64,000 nt of DNA, from contig NZ_JAGGKI010000006.1 in NCBI RefSeq assembly GCF_017873605.1, positions 186,001-250,000 on the forward strand, written 5' to 3'. Below are positions 34,923 to 44,723 of this stretch, piece after piece (position 1 is the first letter of the stretch; the number at the start of each line of letters is the position of its first letter). This DNA is from Paenibacillus lactis. GTDB lineage: Bacteria > Bacillota > Bacilli > Paenibacillales > Paenibacillaceae. The notes below the pieces were generated by a model. The model was not told the origin of the DNA, made no database searches, and saw only the letters and a program-made list of their open reading frames with translations. The translations under genes and the position numbers were made by a program.

Positions 34923-37130
34923 ATGGAATCGAGTGTATGGATGAACCAGGATGAAATAAGCATTCGGGAAGAGCAATGGAAAGACCATATAGGCGTATTC
35001 CGACGTCCGCCAACCCGGATCCCAACGGATACGTGGACGGACGCGCCGCTGCTCGGCAACGGCGACGTAGGGGTTTCGATCGGCGGCGAGGCCCATCATC
35101 AGACCTTTTACATTGGCAAAAACGATTTTTGGGTTCAGCCTCATCTTGGCGAAAGTGAAGAACAGCGGATTGGACGCTTGCTCCGGGACAACGGCCGGAG
35201 AACGGGCGCGCGCATCATAACGGTCGGGCAGATATCGCTGCTGATGCCTCGGCTCGCGGATGCGTCGTATGACCTGGAGCAGGACATATTGAATGCCGAA
35301 ACGAGGGGATCATTCCGAAATGAGCAGGTGAAGCTGCGGCTATGTTCCTGGGTTTCCGCAGATTCCAACGTGCTGGTGACCGAACTGGAATGCATGGCAG
35401 GGAAGCTGGATGTAACCGCCAGACTCCATGCCGGCGATAGTGCCACCGATGAGGTCTACCATTACGATAACGGGGCCGACCCGGAAGCAATCTGGTTCCG
35501 CTACGCCGCCAATCCAGGCAGCCTGCCGCAAGTTCGACGAGTGGCTGCCGCATGTCGTGTCATCGGTACGAACGCGCAAAACAAGTGGCTGTTTCAGAAT
35601 GTGGAAGCTTCCTTTCAGATCCGGGCAGGAGAACGATTGGCTGTTGTGACGGCGATCGTCAGCAACCGAGACGAGCCGGATTGCCTGCAAGGGGCACTAG
35701 GCCTGCTGAATGATTACGCAACCGGAGGCTTGGACGATCTGGCCAAACGCAAGCAAAACCATCGGGGCTGGTGGAGCGAGTACTGGCGCGCGTCCTCGAT
35801 CGAAATCGGCGATCCCGTATTAGAGAAGTACTATTACGCCTCTTACTACATCATTGGATCCTGTATGCGTCCAGACAAGGTCCAGCCGGGCCTGTTCGGC
35901 AACTGGGTGACGACGGACCGGCCGAAATGGACCGGGTCCTACACGATGAATTACAACTTTGAAGCGCCTTACTTCGGCTTGTATACCGGAAATCGGATCG
36001 CCTTGTCTTCAGGCTACTGCGATCCCTTGCTGGCCTTCCTTCCCCTTGGAAAAGTATTGGCCCGCGAGAAGTTGAACTGCCGGGGCATCTACATGCCGGT
36101 CGAACTCGGTCCGGACGGCATGGTTTGTTCCGCGCTGTTTCACGGCCAAAAATCAAACGCCTCGTTTGCGGCGGTCAACTTGCTTATGCATATTTACTAT
36201 ACATACGATCTGGACTACGCGCGAAAGGTCTATCCTTATCTGCTTGCGGTCGCCGATTTTTGGGAAGACTACCTGGTCTTTGAGAATGGACGTTACGTCA
36301 TCTACGATGATGACATCCACGAGCGCTCCCAAGACCGGAAAAACCCGATTCTTTCGCTCGGCTTCGTGCGAATGATCATGCGAGCCATGCTCCATTTGAG
36401 TGTAGAGCTGGATCGGGATACGCATAGACAGCCGAAGTGGCGGCACATTTTAGCGAACTTGAGCGCTTATCCGCTGATGGAACGAAGCGGCAAAACGGTC
36501 TATAGATTGACCGAGGAGGGAATGAGCTGGAACGACCGCAATTCATTGGCGGTGCAGCATATTTTCCCGGCCGGGAACCTTGGACTCGACAGTTCGCCCG
36601 AAGAGCTGAAGATCGCGCAGGATACGGTGGCAGAGATGCAGCGCTGGTCCGACTTCAACGCTTTTCCAACCTATTACGCTGCAGCCGCGCGGGTCGGCCA
36701 TGACCCGGCCGAGCTTCTGGAACGTTTGAGAGCGGAATGCGAGCGGTACGCGCTGCCCAATCTGTCGATCCATCACGGAGGCGGAGGAATTGAGGATGCG
36801 GCCGGCGTACCGGCATGCCTGCACGAAATGCTGCTGCAGAGCCATCAAGGCATCCTGCGCCTTTTTCCGACCTGGCCAGCAGACAGAACAGCGAGATTCA
36901 AGAAGCTAAGAGCCGTAGGCGCCTTTGTCGTAAGCAGCGAGATTGAGAACGGCAAGGTGCGATACGTTCTGATTACAAGCGAGCGTGGAAGAGAGCTCAA
37001 GCTGCTCAATCCATGGCCGGATCGGGGCGTCATCGTTTACCGGGACGGGGCGGAAGGGCAAGCGATTGCAGGAGAACGGATTCAGCTTGAGACGATGCCC
37101 GGCGAGCGGCTTCTGCTCCTGCCTGGGTAA
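34923..37130 (+). CDS. GH95-like (alpha/alpha)6-barrel glycosidase
   Basis: A 735-residue protein, 34 bases after the GH95 gene. It shares the overall pattern of the clan (TWTDAPLLGNGDVGVSIGGE, TFYIGKNDFW in the N-terminal sandwich; WTGSYTMNYNFEAPYFGLYT and IHHGGGGIEDAAGVPACLHE in the barrel; LQSHQGILRLFPTWPAD near the end) but differs clearly from GH95 in the barrel, so the family number is uncertain. It has no signal peptide. AAGGAGGAGAG precedes the ATG. It probably acts with the GH95 enzyme on the same imported glycan, removing a second residue. It is the last gene of the operon. Confidence 0.7.
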   Translation: MESSVWMNQDEISIREEQWKDHIGVFRRPPTRIPTDTWTDAPLLGNGDVGVSIGGEAHHQTFYIGKNDFWVQPHLGESEEQRIGRLLRDNGRRTGARIITVGQISLLMPRLADASYDLEQDILNAETRGSFRNEQVKLRLCSWVSADSNVLVTELECMAGKLDVTARLHAGDSATDEVYHYDNGADPEAIWFRYAANPGSLPQVRRVAAACRVIGTNAQNKWLFQNVEASFQIRAGERLAVVTAIVSNRDEPDCLQGALGLLNDYATGGLDDLAKRKQNHRGWWSEYWRASSIEIGDPVLEKYYYASYYIIGSCMRPDKVQPGLFGNWVTTDRPKWTGSYTMNYNFEAPYFGLYTGNRIALSSGYCDPLLAFLPLGKVLAREKLNCRGIYMPVELGPDGMVCSALFHGQKSNASFAAVNLLMHIYYTYDLDYARKVYPYLLAVADFWEDYLVFENGRYVIYDDDIHERSQDRKNPILSLGFVRMIMRAMLHLSVELDRDTHRQPKWRHILANLSAYPLMERSGKTVYRLTEEGMSWNDRNSLAVQHIFPAGNLGLDSSPEELKIAQDTVAEMQRWSDFNAFPTYYAAAARVGHDPAELLERLRAECERYALPNLSIHHGGGGIEDAAGVPACLHEMLLQSHQGILRLFPTWPADRTARFKKLRAVGAFVVSSEIENGKVRYVLITSERGRELKLLNPWPDRGVIVYRDGAEGQAIAGERIQLETMPGERLLLLPG

Positions 37131-37213
37131 ATGCGATCCGTATCGGAAATTGAACAGGCACTGTCCAAGCCCGAAGCAGGAACGACGAAGCAAAGAAGCG
37201 GATGGTCATAAAA

Positions 37214-37246
37214 AAAAGAACCTGAGTCGATGGACCAGGTTCTTTT
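37214..37246 (+). terminator. Terminator of the carbohydrate operon
   Basis: AAAAGAACCTG (37214-37224) pairs perfectly with CAGGTTCTTTT (37236-37246), giving A and T tracts on the two sides. Confidence 0.85.
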
Positions 37247-37249
37247 GTA

Positions 37250-37278
37250 TTGCATATAAACAGACGCGGTGATATAAT
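37250..37278 (+). promoter_or_regulatory. Promoter of the rifamycin phosphotransferase gene
   Basis: TTGCAT (37250-37255) and a perfect TATAAT (37273-37278) with a 17-base spacer; transcription should start near 37285, leaving a leader of about 115 bases with a T8 tract at 37365-37372. No defined element was recognised in that leader. Confidence 0.65.
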
Positions 37279-37400
37279 CAGACCACGACTGAGATTGTGT
37301 AAAAGGTCATAAATATCTTATCTTACATTTTCATTGTAGCATGCCGAAAAATCTCTTGTCAAATGTTTTTTTTCAAATCCATGGTTAGGAGAGATGTTGA

Positions 37401-40055
<2,655 letters not shown>

Positions 40056-40142
40056 AGACCGATTACGTCAAGGAAAAGGGCTTTGGCCTCATTGACGGCA
40101 TTACATGGAAACAGGCACCGATGCAAAGCTGAGGACACTCTC

Positions 40143-40175
40143 GGGAAGAAACCCGTATTGACGGGTTTTCTTCCC
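40143..40175 (+). terminator. Hairpin after rph
   Basis: GGGAAGAAACCCGT (40143-40156) pairs with ACGGGTTTTCTTCCC (40161-40175) with one bulged base. The T tract lies inside the right arm, so the terminator activity is only likely. Confidence 0.6.
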
Positions 40176-40264
40176 TGATTGCCCTTGATCATTCTCGTCA
40201 AGGCACCCTCGATTTTTTTCGATTGTACAATTCGTGCGCAAGGCGGTCTTGTAAAAAATTGCGG

Positions 40265-41080
40265 TCAGGTTGTAGCTGCCCTTATATATTGAAGCGGAGT
40301 CGTGCCGACACAGCCTGAAAAAGTTCTCGTAAAATGGCTTTGATCGTAGAATCCGGCATCAAAAGCGACGTCGGCAATCGGCCGGCCGCTTAACAGCTCC
40401 CGCTTGGCATAATTGATGCGCAGTAAATTTTGATAGGCATGGGGAGCAAGGTGAAATGTCGCATTAAACAGACGAATCAGATGAAATTTGCTGATACCCG
40501 AGATCTCTTGGAGTGTATCCAGCGTAATGCGCTCTTTGAAATGAAGATCGAGATATGACTTGACCTGCAGAACGGCGGGGGCTGCACGTTCCATGTCCGA
40601 GACGGGGGTTGAGGGCTGCAATATGACCTTCGTTAAATGCATTAATTCCAGAAGCATCGACTCAATCTCTAAGGGCGAGGCATCCTCGTGAAGCAGCGAT
40701 CTGCAAGCAAGGATCAATTGGCGGCATTGGCTCCCCCGAGCCCCTTGGAGAAGAACCGGGAAATGGGGACGGCGGATCGGAAGATCGCAAGGAACATCGG
40801 CAAACCATTCGGGATGAATAAATATCATCGTATATTTCCAAATGGAGGGATTCTCCGGATGACAGGCATGAGGGACCAGCGGGGGAAAACAGACGACCTG
40901 TCCCGCTGAAGCCTGGAACTGCTGTCCTTCTGACCAGACGCGTGTGGTTCCCTCCTCAACCAAACCGATGGAGAGCTCCTCATGAAAATGTTTTTTGTAC
41001 GACAAATGATCTAGGGAATCGCAGTGCTTAAGCTCCAGGAACGGCAAATCGGGGTTACGAACAAAGGTAATTCCGGACAA
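40265..41080 (-). CDS. AraC-family transcriptional regulator
   Basis: A 271-residue regulator: cupin-type sensor (LSYKKHFHEELSIGLVEEGT, AGQVVCFPPLVPHACHPENP) and C-terminal AraC domain (LDTLQEISGISKFHLIRLFN and ADVAFDAGFYDQSHFTRTFS, then GTTPLQYIR). The TTG at 41080 was chosen because AAAGGAG lies nine bases upstream; the ATG at 41146 has no ribosome site and would put that site inside the gene. It is divergent from the AHSA1-like gene 170 bases away. Related regulators control amino acid exporters or detoxification, but the target here is unknown. Confidence 0.85.
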   Translation of the reverse strand: MSGITFVRNPDLPFLELKHCDSLDHLSYKKHFHEELSIGLVEEGTTRVWSEGQQFQASAGQVVCFPPLVPHACHPENPSIWKYTMIFIHPEWFADVPCDLPIRRPHFPVLLQGARGSQCRQLILACRSLLHEDASPLEIESMLLELMHLTKVILQPSTPVSDMERAAPAVLQVKSYLDLHFKERITLDTLQEISGISKFHLIRLFNATFHLAPHAYQNLLRINYAKRELLSGRPIADVAFDAGFYDQSHFTRTFSGCVGTTPLQYIRAATT

Positions 41081-41252
41081 TGAAGTGTTCTCCTTTCCTA
41101 ATCGAAAATTATATGAAGGACCATGGCAGGTATGAAATAGCTGCATATGGAGCTATAATTCTATTAAATTAAGGAAAGCGCAGTTTATCCTTAATGTCAA
41201 TGGAGTCATTCTAAAAGTTTGAGATCGTCGATAACGGGAAGGAGGTTATATA

Positions 41253-41735
41253 ATGTTGGCTGTGGTAGAGCAAGACGAGTTTGGAACAAGGGTCCGATTC
41301 GAACGCACATTGAAGCATTCCGTGGAGAACGTTTGGTCTTACCTGACGGATAACGAAAAATTGACAAGGTGGTTTTCTGAACTCAAGGTGGAAGACTTGC
41401 GTTTGGGCGGAACCATTACTTTTGATATGCAGGACGGAACATTCGAGGTATTTGAGATTACCGATTACAAAGAGCTGTCCGTTCTGGAATATACGTGGGG
41501 TGAGGACCGGGTCCGCTTCGAATTGCATCCGGAAAGAGGCGGCTGCCGGTTGGTGCTGACAGAGCGAATCACGAGCATCACGGACCATACGCCTAAGGAC
41601 ATTGCCGGATGGGATGTATGCCTGGATGTCATCGAGGCGCTGCTTGATGAAAGAACGATGGAATCCCGCAAAGATGCGTGGGCGGTTAAATATGAATTGT
41701 ATAAAAAAGAGTTTGAGAAGCTTGGCGGACATTGA
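41253..41735 (+). CDS. AHSA1/SRPBCC-domain protein
   Basis: A 160-residue START/Bet v 1-like protein of the AHSA1 family: RVRFERTLKHSVENVWSYLT, LTRWFSELKVEDLRLGGTIT, LEYTWGEDRVRFELHPERGG and LVLTERI form the helix-grip fold. It has an acidic, hydrophobic cavity protein pattern, with no catalytic residues assignable. AAGGAGG precedes the ATG. It is followed after 17 bases by another small gene, probably cotranscribed. Function unknown; members bind hydrophobic small molecules. Confidence 0.82.
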   Translation: MLAVVEQDEFGTRVRFERTLKHSVENVWSYLTDNEKLTRWFSELKVEDLRLGGTITFDMQDGTFEVFEITDYKELSVLEYTWGEDRVRFELHPERGGCRLVLTERITSITDHTPKDIAGWDVCLDVIEALLDERTMESRKDAWAVKYELYKKEFEKLGGH

Positions 41736-41752
41736 TAAGGAGTACATGAACA

Positions 41753-42115
41753 TTGGAAATGATGGAGCTTCGAATTCCGGCAGGTTTTGCCGTTTGCTAC
41801 AATAAGTTCTATGATGTTGAACCTGAGCCCGATGCAGATGGATTTATCAAGAACTGGCACTATTTCACCGAGGATCTGCTGCAAATCATTCAGATGAGGC
41901 TGGAGAAAGGTGAATGGATCGTGCCCAAAAGCGGGCAGGAGAGATTGATTATCGACTTAGGTTGGTCACCGGATTCGAGTGCCAGCGGAGAATATCTGTT
42001 GGTGGTCGTAAATGATAACTGGGATACATTAAAGGAAATGCGGTCTAGAAATCGCTTTGAGATTAAAGAAACGCTTGAACATTGGCTGGAATTGATTAGG
42101 GCGGAGGCGATTTGA
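41753..42115 (+). CDS. Hypothetical protein (120 aa)
   Basis: A 120-residue protein beginning with TTG behind AAGGAG, 17 bases after the AHSA1-like gene. The sequence has RIPAGFAVCYNKFYDVEPEP, LEKGEWIVPKSGQERLIID and LLVVVNDNWDTLKEM, with an alternating polar/hydrophobic pattern of an alpha/beta protein. No signal peptide or membrane helix. I did not recognise the family. ATG codons at 41759 or 41762 are possible alternative starts. Confidence 0.65.
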   Translation: MEMMELRIPAGFAVCYNKFYDVEPEPDADGFIKNWHYFTEDLLQIIQMRLEKGEWIVPKSGQERLIIDLGWSPDSSASGEYLLVVVNDNWDTLKEMRSRNRFEIKETLEHWLELIRAEAI

Positions 42116-42215
42116 AGGTGATTCCAGCGGGGAAGAGAATGCGTTCTTGCAGTTAAACCGTTAGGGTTAGATCATGCGGACATGTAAACTAACTGTATAT
42201 CAGGAAGCGTATCAA

Positions 42216-42244
42216 TTGACGGTTGAAGCCGATGATGTTAAGAT
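42216..42244 (+). promoter_or_regulatory. Promoter of the ABC-F leader transcript
   Basis: TTGACG (42216-42221) and TAAGAT (42239-42244) with a 17-base spacer. Transcription should start near 42251, giving a leader of about 400 bases. Confidence 0.75.
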
Positions 42245-42276
42245 ACGGCTATTAAAGAAGAGGAGGATTGCGATCA

Positions 42277-42303
42277 ATGGTTCACTCCATGCGTTTATGG
42301 TAA
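42277..42303 (+). CDS. Leader peptide MVHSMRLW of the ABC-F gene
   Basis: An eight-codon ORF (M V H S M R L W stop) with AGGAGG ten bases before the ATG, about 26 bases from the transcription start. It closely resembles macrolide-stalling leader peptides (MTHSMRLR of ErmD, MTASMRLK of MsrSA), sharing the MRL core; the last residue is Trp instead of a basic one. Stalling on an inhibitor-bound ribosome would place it just before the antiterminator arm at 42326. Below normal gene length, but strongly supported by the ribosome site and position. Confidence 0.8.
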   Translation: MVHSMRLW

Positions 42304-42325
42304 GTATGCGATAAAGAAGCGGATT

Positions 42326-42481
42326 TCCACTCGTGTGGGCTTTTTTTGAGCTGCTTATTTTTACGTATGAGGACATTGATTGCGACCTGGACGGCATATT
42401 TGCTGTGCCTTATTTCGCTCTGTTCTGGCACGTAACCCATGCAGATTCAAGCCCACACGTGGACTTGAATCTGCATTTTTT
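42326..42481 (+). promoter_or_regulatory. Transcription attenuator (antiterminator and terminator) of the ABC-F gene
   Basis: The terminator is a 13-bp perfect stem, ATGCAGATTCAAG (42439-42451) with CTTGAATCTGCAT (42464-42476), plus an inner CCAC/GTGG pair and a T run. The early segment 42326-42342 is complementary, but for a two-base bulge, to 42449-42463, which forms the top of that terminator. The two pairings exclude each other, so a ribosome stalled on the leader peptide at 42277 can decide between them. A small local hairpin CCAC-TCGT-GTGG followed by seven T (42328-42348) may be the competing or an early terminating structure. Confidence 0.75.
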
Positions 42482-42540
42482 ATTGCTCTCCTGCTGGCAA
42501 TGTAACGTCAAAGTCATTGATATGAAAAGGAGGCATGAGG

Positions 42541-42573
42541 ATGCATAGGATACACTGGTTCTTCTTTATATAA
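42541..42573 (+). CDS. Second leader peptide MHRIHWFFFI
   Basis: A ten-codon ORF with AAAAGGAGG seven bases before its ATG, located after the terminator and before the gene. Its stop codon is the first part of the left arm of the long stem that covers the ribosome site of the ABC-F gene. This is the layout of translational attenuators such as ermC. The peptide itself resembles no stalling motif that I can name with certainty. Confidence 0.65.
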   Translation: MHRIHWFFFI

Positions 42574-42644
42574 TCCTCTCTTTGCAAATCGCAGGTCCAA
42601 CCTGCGAACGAAACGACGGAAACTGCGATTTTCGAAGGAGGTAT
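42573..42644 (+). promoter_or_regulatory. Translational attenuator covering the ABC-F ribosome site
   Basis: The left arm 42573-42594 is complementary over most of 22 bases to 42623-42644, which contains the AAGGAGG of the ABC-F gene (42635-42641). An alternative hairpin TCGCAGGT-CCA-ACCTGCGA (42589-42607) uses part of the left arm and would release the ribosome site. A ribosome held on the second leader peptide would cover the left arm and favour the open form. Confidence 0.7.
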
Positions 42645-42648
42645 TTAA

Positions 42649-44103
42649 ATGTTGTTGATAAAAGCAACGGATCTTTATGTGGAATATCTGGGACGCACTG
42701 TGCTCGATATCGACCATTTGGAGTTATATGAGTTTGATCGAATCGGTCTGGTTGGTGCCAACGGAGCTGGAAAAAGTACACTGCTCAAAGCGTTGCTAGG
42801 CAAAATGCCTGTACAGCACGGCAAGATTGCAAGGGAAGGAACGTTTACCTATCTCCCCCAATTGGATGAGGTAGTCGTCCAAGATGTGCAGGATTACGCC
42901 ATCGTTGGCAGATTAGGCATCAACCAAGTGCAAGCCGAGACCATGAGCGGCGGGGAAGAAACACGACTAAAAATTGCACAGGCACTGTCGGGCGAAGCGC
43001 ACGGCATATTTGCCGACGAGCCGACATCTCATCTGGATCGCGGCGGCATCGACTTCCTCGTTAACCAGCTTAAACATTATTCCGGAGCTCTGCTCATCAT
43101 CAGTCACGATCGTTATTTCCTGGACCAGGTTGTCGATAAGGTCTGGGAGCTGAGAGACGGAAAGATCACCGAATATTGGGGAGGATATACCGATTACTTG
43201 GTTCAGAAGGAAGAGGAACGACAAAGCCAAGTAACCCGATATAAACAATACGTGGCAGAGCGGGAGCGACTGGAGCAGGTTATCATCGAGAAGAAAAATC
43301 AGGCTCGGAAGCTTGATTCAAAGGGAACGAACAGCAAAATCAGATCGGAAAGCGGCGGACGCCTCGGCCATCAAAAGTCCCAAGGGAGCAAACAAAAAAA
43401 GCTCCATAACGCAGTCAAAAATACGGAACGGAGAATCAAAGCGCTTGGCGAAGTTACCGCCCCCGAGGCCATGCGAAATGTCCAGTTCCGACAGAGCAAA
43501 GCGCTGGAGCTCCACAATCCATTTCCGATTGCAGGGCAGGATATCTGCAAACGATTCGGAGATAAGGTGATCTTCGACAATATGTCCTTCCAATTCCCGC
43601 TTGGAGGAAAAATTGCAATCACGGGCGCAAATGGAGCAGGAAAAACGACGTTGTTCAACATGATCCGCAATCGGGAGAGCGGTATTGCATTATCGCCCAA
43701 GGCGGAAATCGGCTGCTTTGTCCAAACCGGTTACAAGTTCGATCGGAATCAGAACGTCATGGCATTCATGCAGGAAAACTGTGAATACCCGGTTTCGGAC
43801 ATTCGAGCGGTACTCGCGTCCATGGGGTTCACGCAGCAGGATGTTCGCAAAGAGCTGTCAGTATTAAGCGGGGGCGAAATCATCAAGCTCCAGCTGGCCA
43901 AATTGCTGCTTGGGCGCTATAACATCCTGCTTATGGATGAACCAAGCAATTTTCTGGACGTTCCAGCCGTGGAAGCGCTTGAGACGATGATGCGAAATTA
44001 CACAGGCACCATCCTATTTATATCCCACGATGTTCGCCTGCTCGAAGGCGTCGCCGATCAGGTGTATGAAGTGAAGGATGGCGGGCTTGTTCGATTGGAG
44101 TAA
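42649..44103 (+). CDS. ABC-F family ribosome protection protein
   Basis: A 484-residue ABC-F ATPase with two nucleotide-binding domains and no membrane part. Domain 1: Walker [10 protein letters not shown], signature [15 protein letters not shown], Walker [13 protein letters not shown]. Domain 2: Walker [37 protein letters not shown]. The interdomain linker (about residues 195-275) is long and basic ([16 protein letters not shown]), as in antibiotic-resistance ABC-F proteins (Vga, Lsa, VmlR, Msr) that reach into the exit-tunnel side of the ribosome. The elaborate leader upstream strongly supports induction by a ribosome-targeting antibiotic. Which drugs (lincosamide, streptogramin, pleuromutilin, macrolide) is not known. 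Confidence 0.9.
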   Translation: MLLIKATDLYVEYLGRTVLDIDHLELYEFDRIGLVGANGAGKSTLLKALLGKMPVQHGKIAREGTFTYLPQLDEVVVQDVQDYAIVGRLGINQVQAETMSGGEETRLKIAQALSGEAHGIFADEPTSHLDRGGIDFLVNQLKHYSGALLIISHDRYFLDQVVDKVWELRDGKITEYWGGYTDYLVQKEEERQSQVTRYKQYVAERERLEQVIIEKKNQARKLDSKGTNSKIRSESGGRLGHQKSQGSKQKKLHNAVKNTERRIKALGEVTAPEAMRNVQFRQSKALELHNPFPIAGQDICKRFGDKVIFDNMSFQFPLGGKIAITGANGAGKTTLFNMIRNRESGIALSPKAEIGCFVQTGYKFDRNQNVMAFMQENCEYPVSDIRAVLASMGFTQQDVRKELSVLSGGEIIKLQLAKLLLGRYNILLMDEPSNFLDVPAVEALETMMRNYTGTILFISHDVRLLEGVADQVYEVKDGGLVRLE

Positions 44104-44162
44104 CTTCCAGCTTGACGCCGGCAAATATTTCAAGTACCATGTAAAAACATAAAAGCTGTAAT

Positions 44163-44406
44163 CAAGGACATGAATCCTTAACCAAGGGCCGTTCAGAGAA
44201 AGAGGACATGGGCTGAAATCCTCTTCGGCACCCCTAAGGATTTACCACCTTGTAGCTGCGATGTTGAAATCAAGGATGATCCTTGAGTGTAAACTTCGCC
44301 GGGTGTTCCCGTTACAGAATCCAATGAGGATTCGCTTTATAAGCGGGTCGAATTAGGGTGGAACCACGAGCGCACTCGTCCCTTTGCGGGATCAGTGCGC
44401 TTTTTT
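44163..44406 (+). promoter_or_regulatory. T-box riboswitch 1 (threonine)
   Basis: Stem I runs from CAAGG (44163-44167) to CCTTG (44248-44252), with AATCCTTA/TAAGGATT and AAGAGGA/TCCTCTT helices inside. The T-box sequence AGGGTGGAACCACG is at 44355-44368, followed by the terminator GCGCACT/AGTGCGC (44370-44400) and six T. A threonine ACC codon followed by A at 44244-44246 lies in an internal loop of stem I and is the likely specifier; another ACC at 44230 is an alternative. The downstream threonyl-tRNA synthetase fits. Confidence 0.88.
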
Positions 44407-44443
44407 GCGTGAGATTGAAAACGAAAGAAAGAATAGCGATGAC

Positions 44444-44690
44444 CAAGGACATGAATCCTTAACCAAGGGCCGTTCAGAGAAAGAGGACATGGGCTGAAAT
44501 CCTCTTCGGCACCCCTAAGGATTTACCACCTTGCAGCTGCGATATGGAAATCAAGGTTTATCCTTGAGAGTATACTTCGCCGGGTATTCCCGTTACAGGA
44601 TCCAATGAGGATTCGCGATTACGGCGGGTCAAATTTAGGGTGGAACCACGAGCGCGCTCGTCCCTTGCGGACAAGTGCGCCTTTTTGCGT
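44444..44690 (+). promoter_or_regulatory. T-box riboswitch 2 (threonine), near copy of the first
   Basis: A second complete T-box 281 bases downstream. The stem I region is identical to the first over about 90 bases, with the ACC specifier at 44525-44527. The T-box AGGGTGGAACCACG is at 44637-44650 and the terminator (44652-44680) ends with CTTTTT. The middle part differs at scattered positions. Tandem T-boxes are known for thrZ of Bacillus subtilis and give tighter control by uncharged tRNA. Confidence 0.88.
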
Positions 44691-44723
44691 TCAAAAATAT
44701 CGATATGGAGTGGAGGATTTCTC

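Noticed and set aside
42328-42348. Small hairpin with seven T in the ABC-F leader as a separate terminator
   Set aside because: The stem has only four pairs; it was kept as part of the attenuator rather than as an independent terminator.
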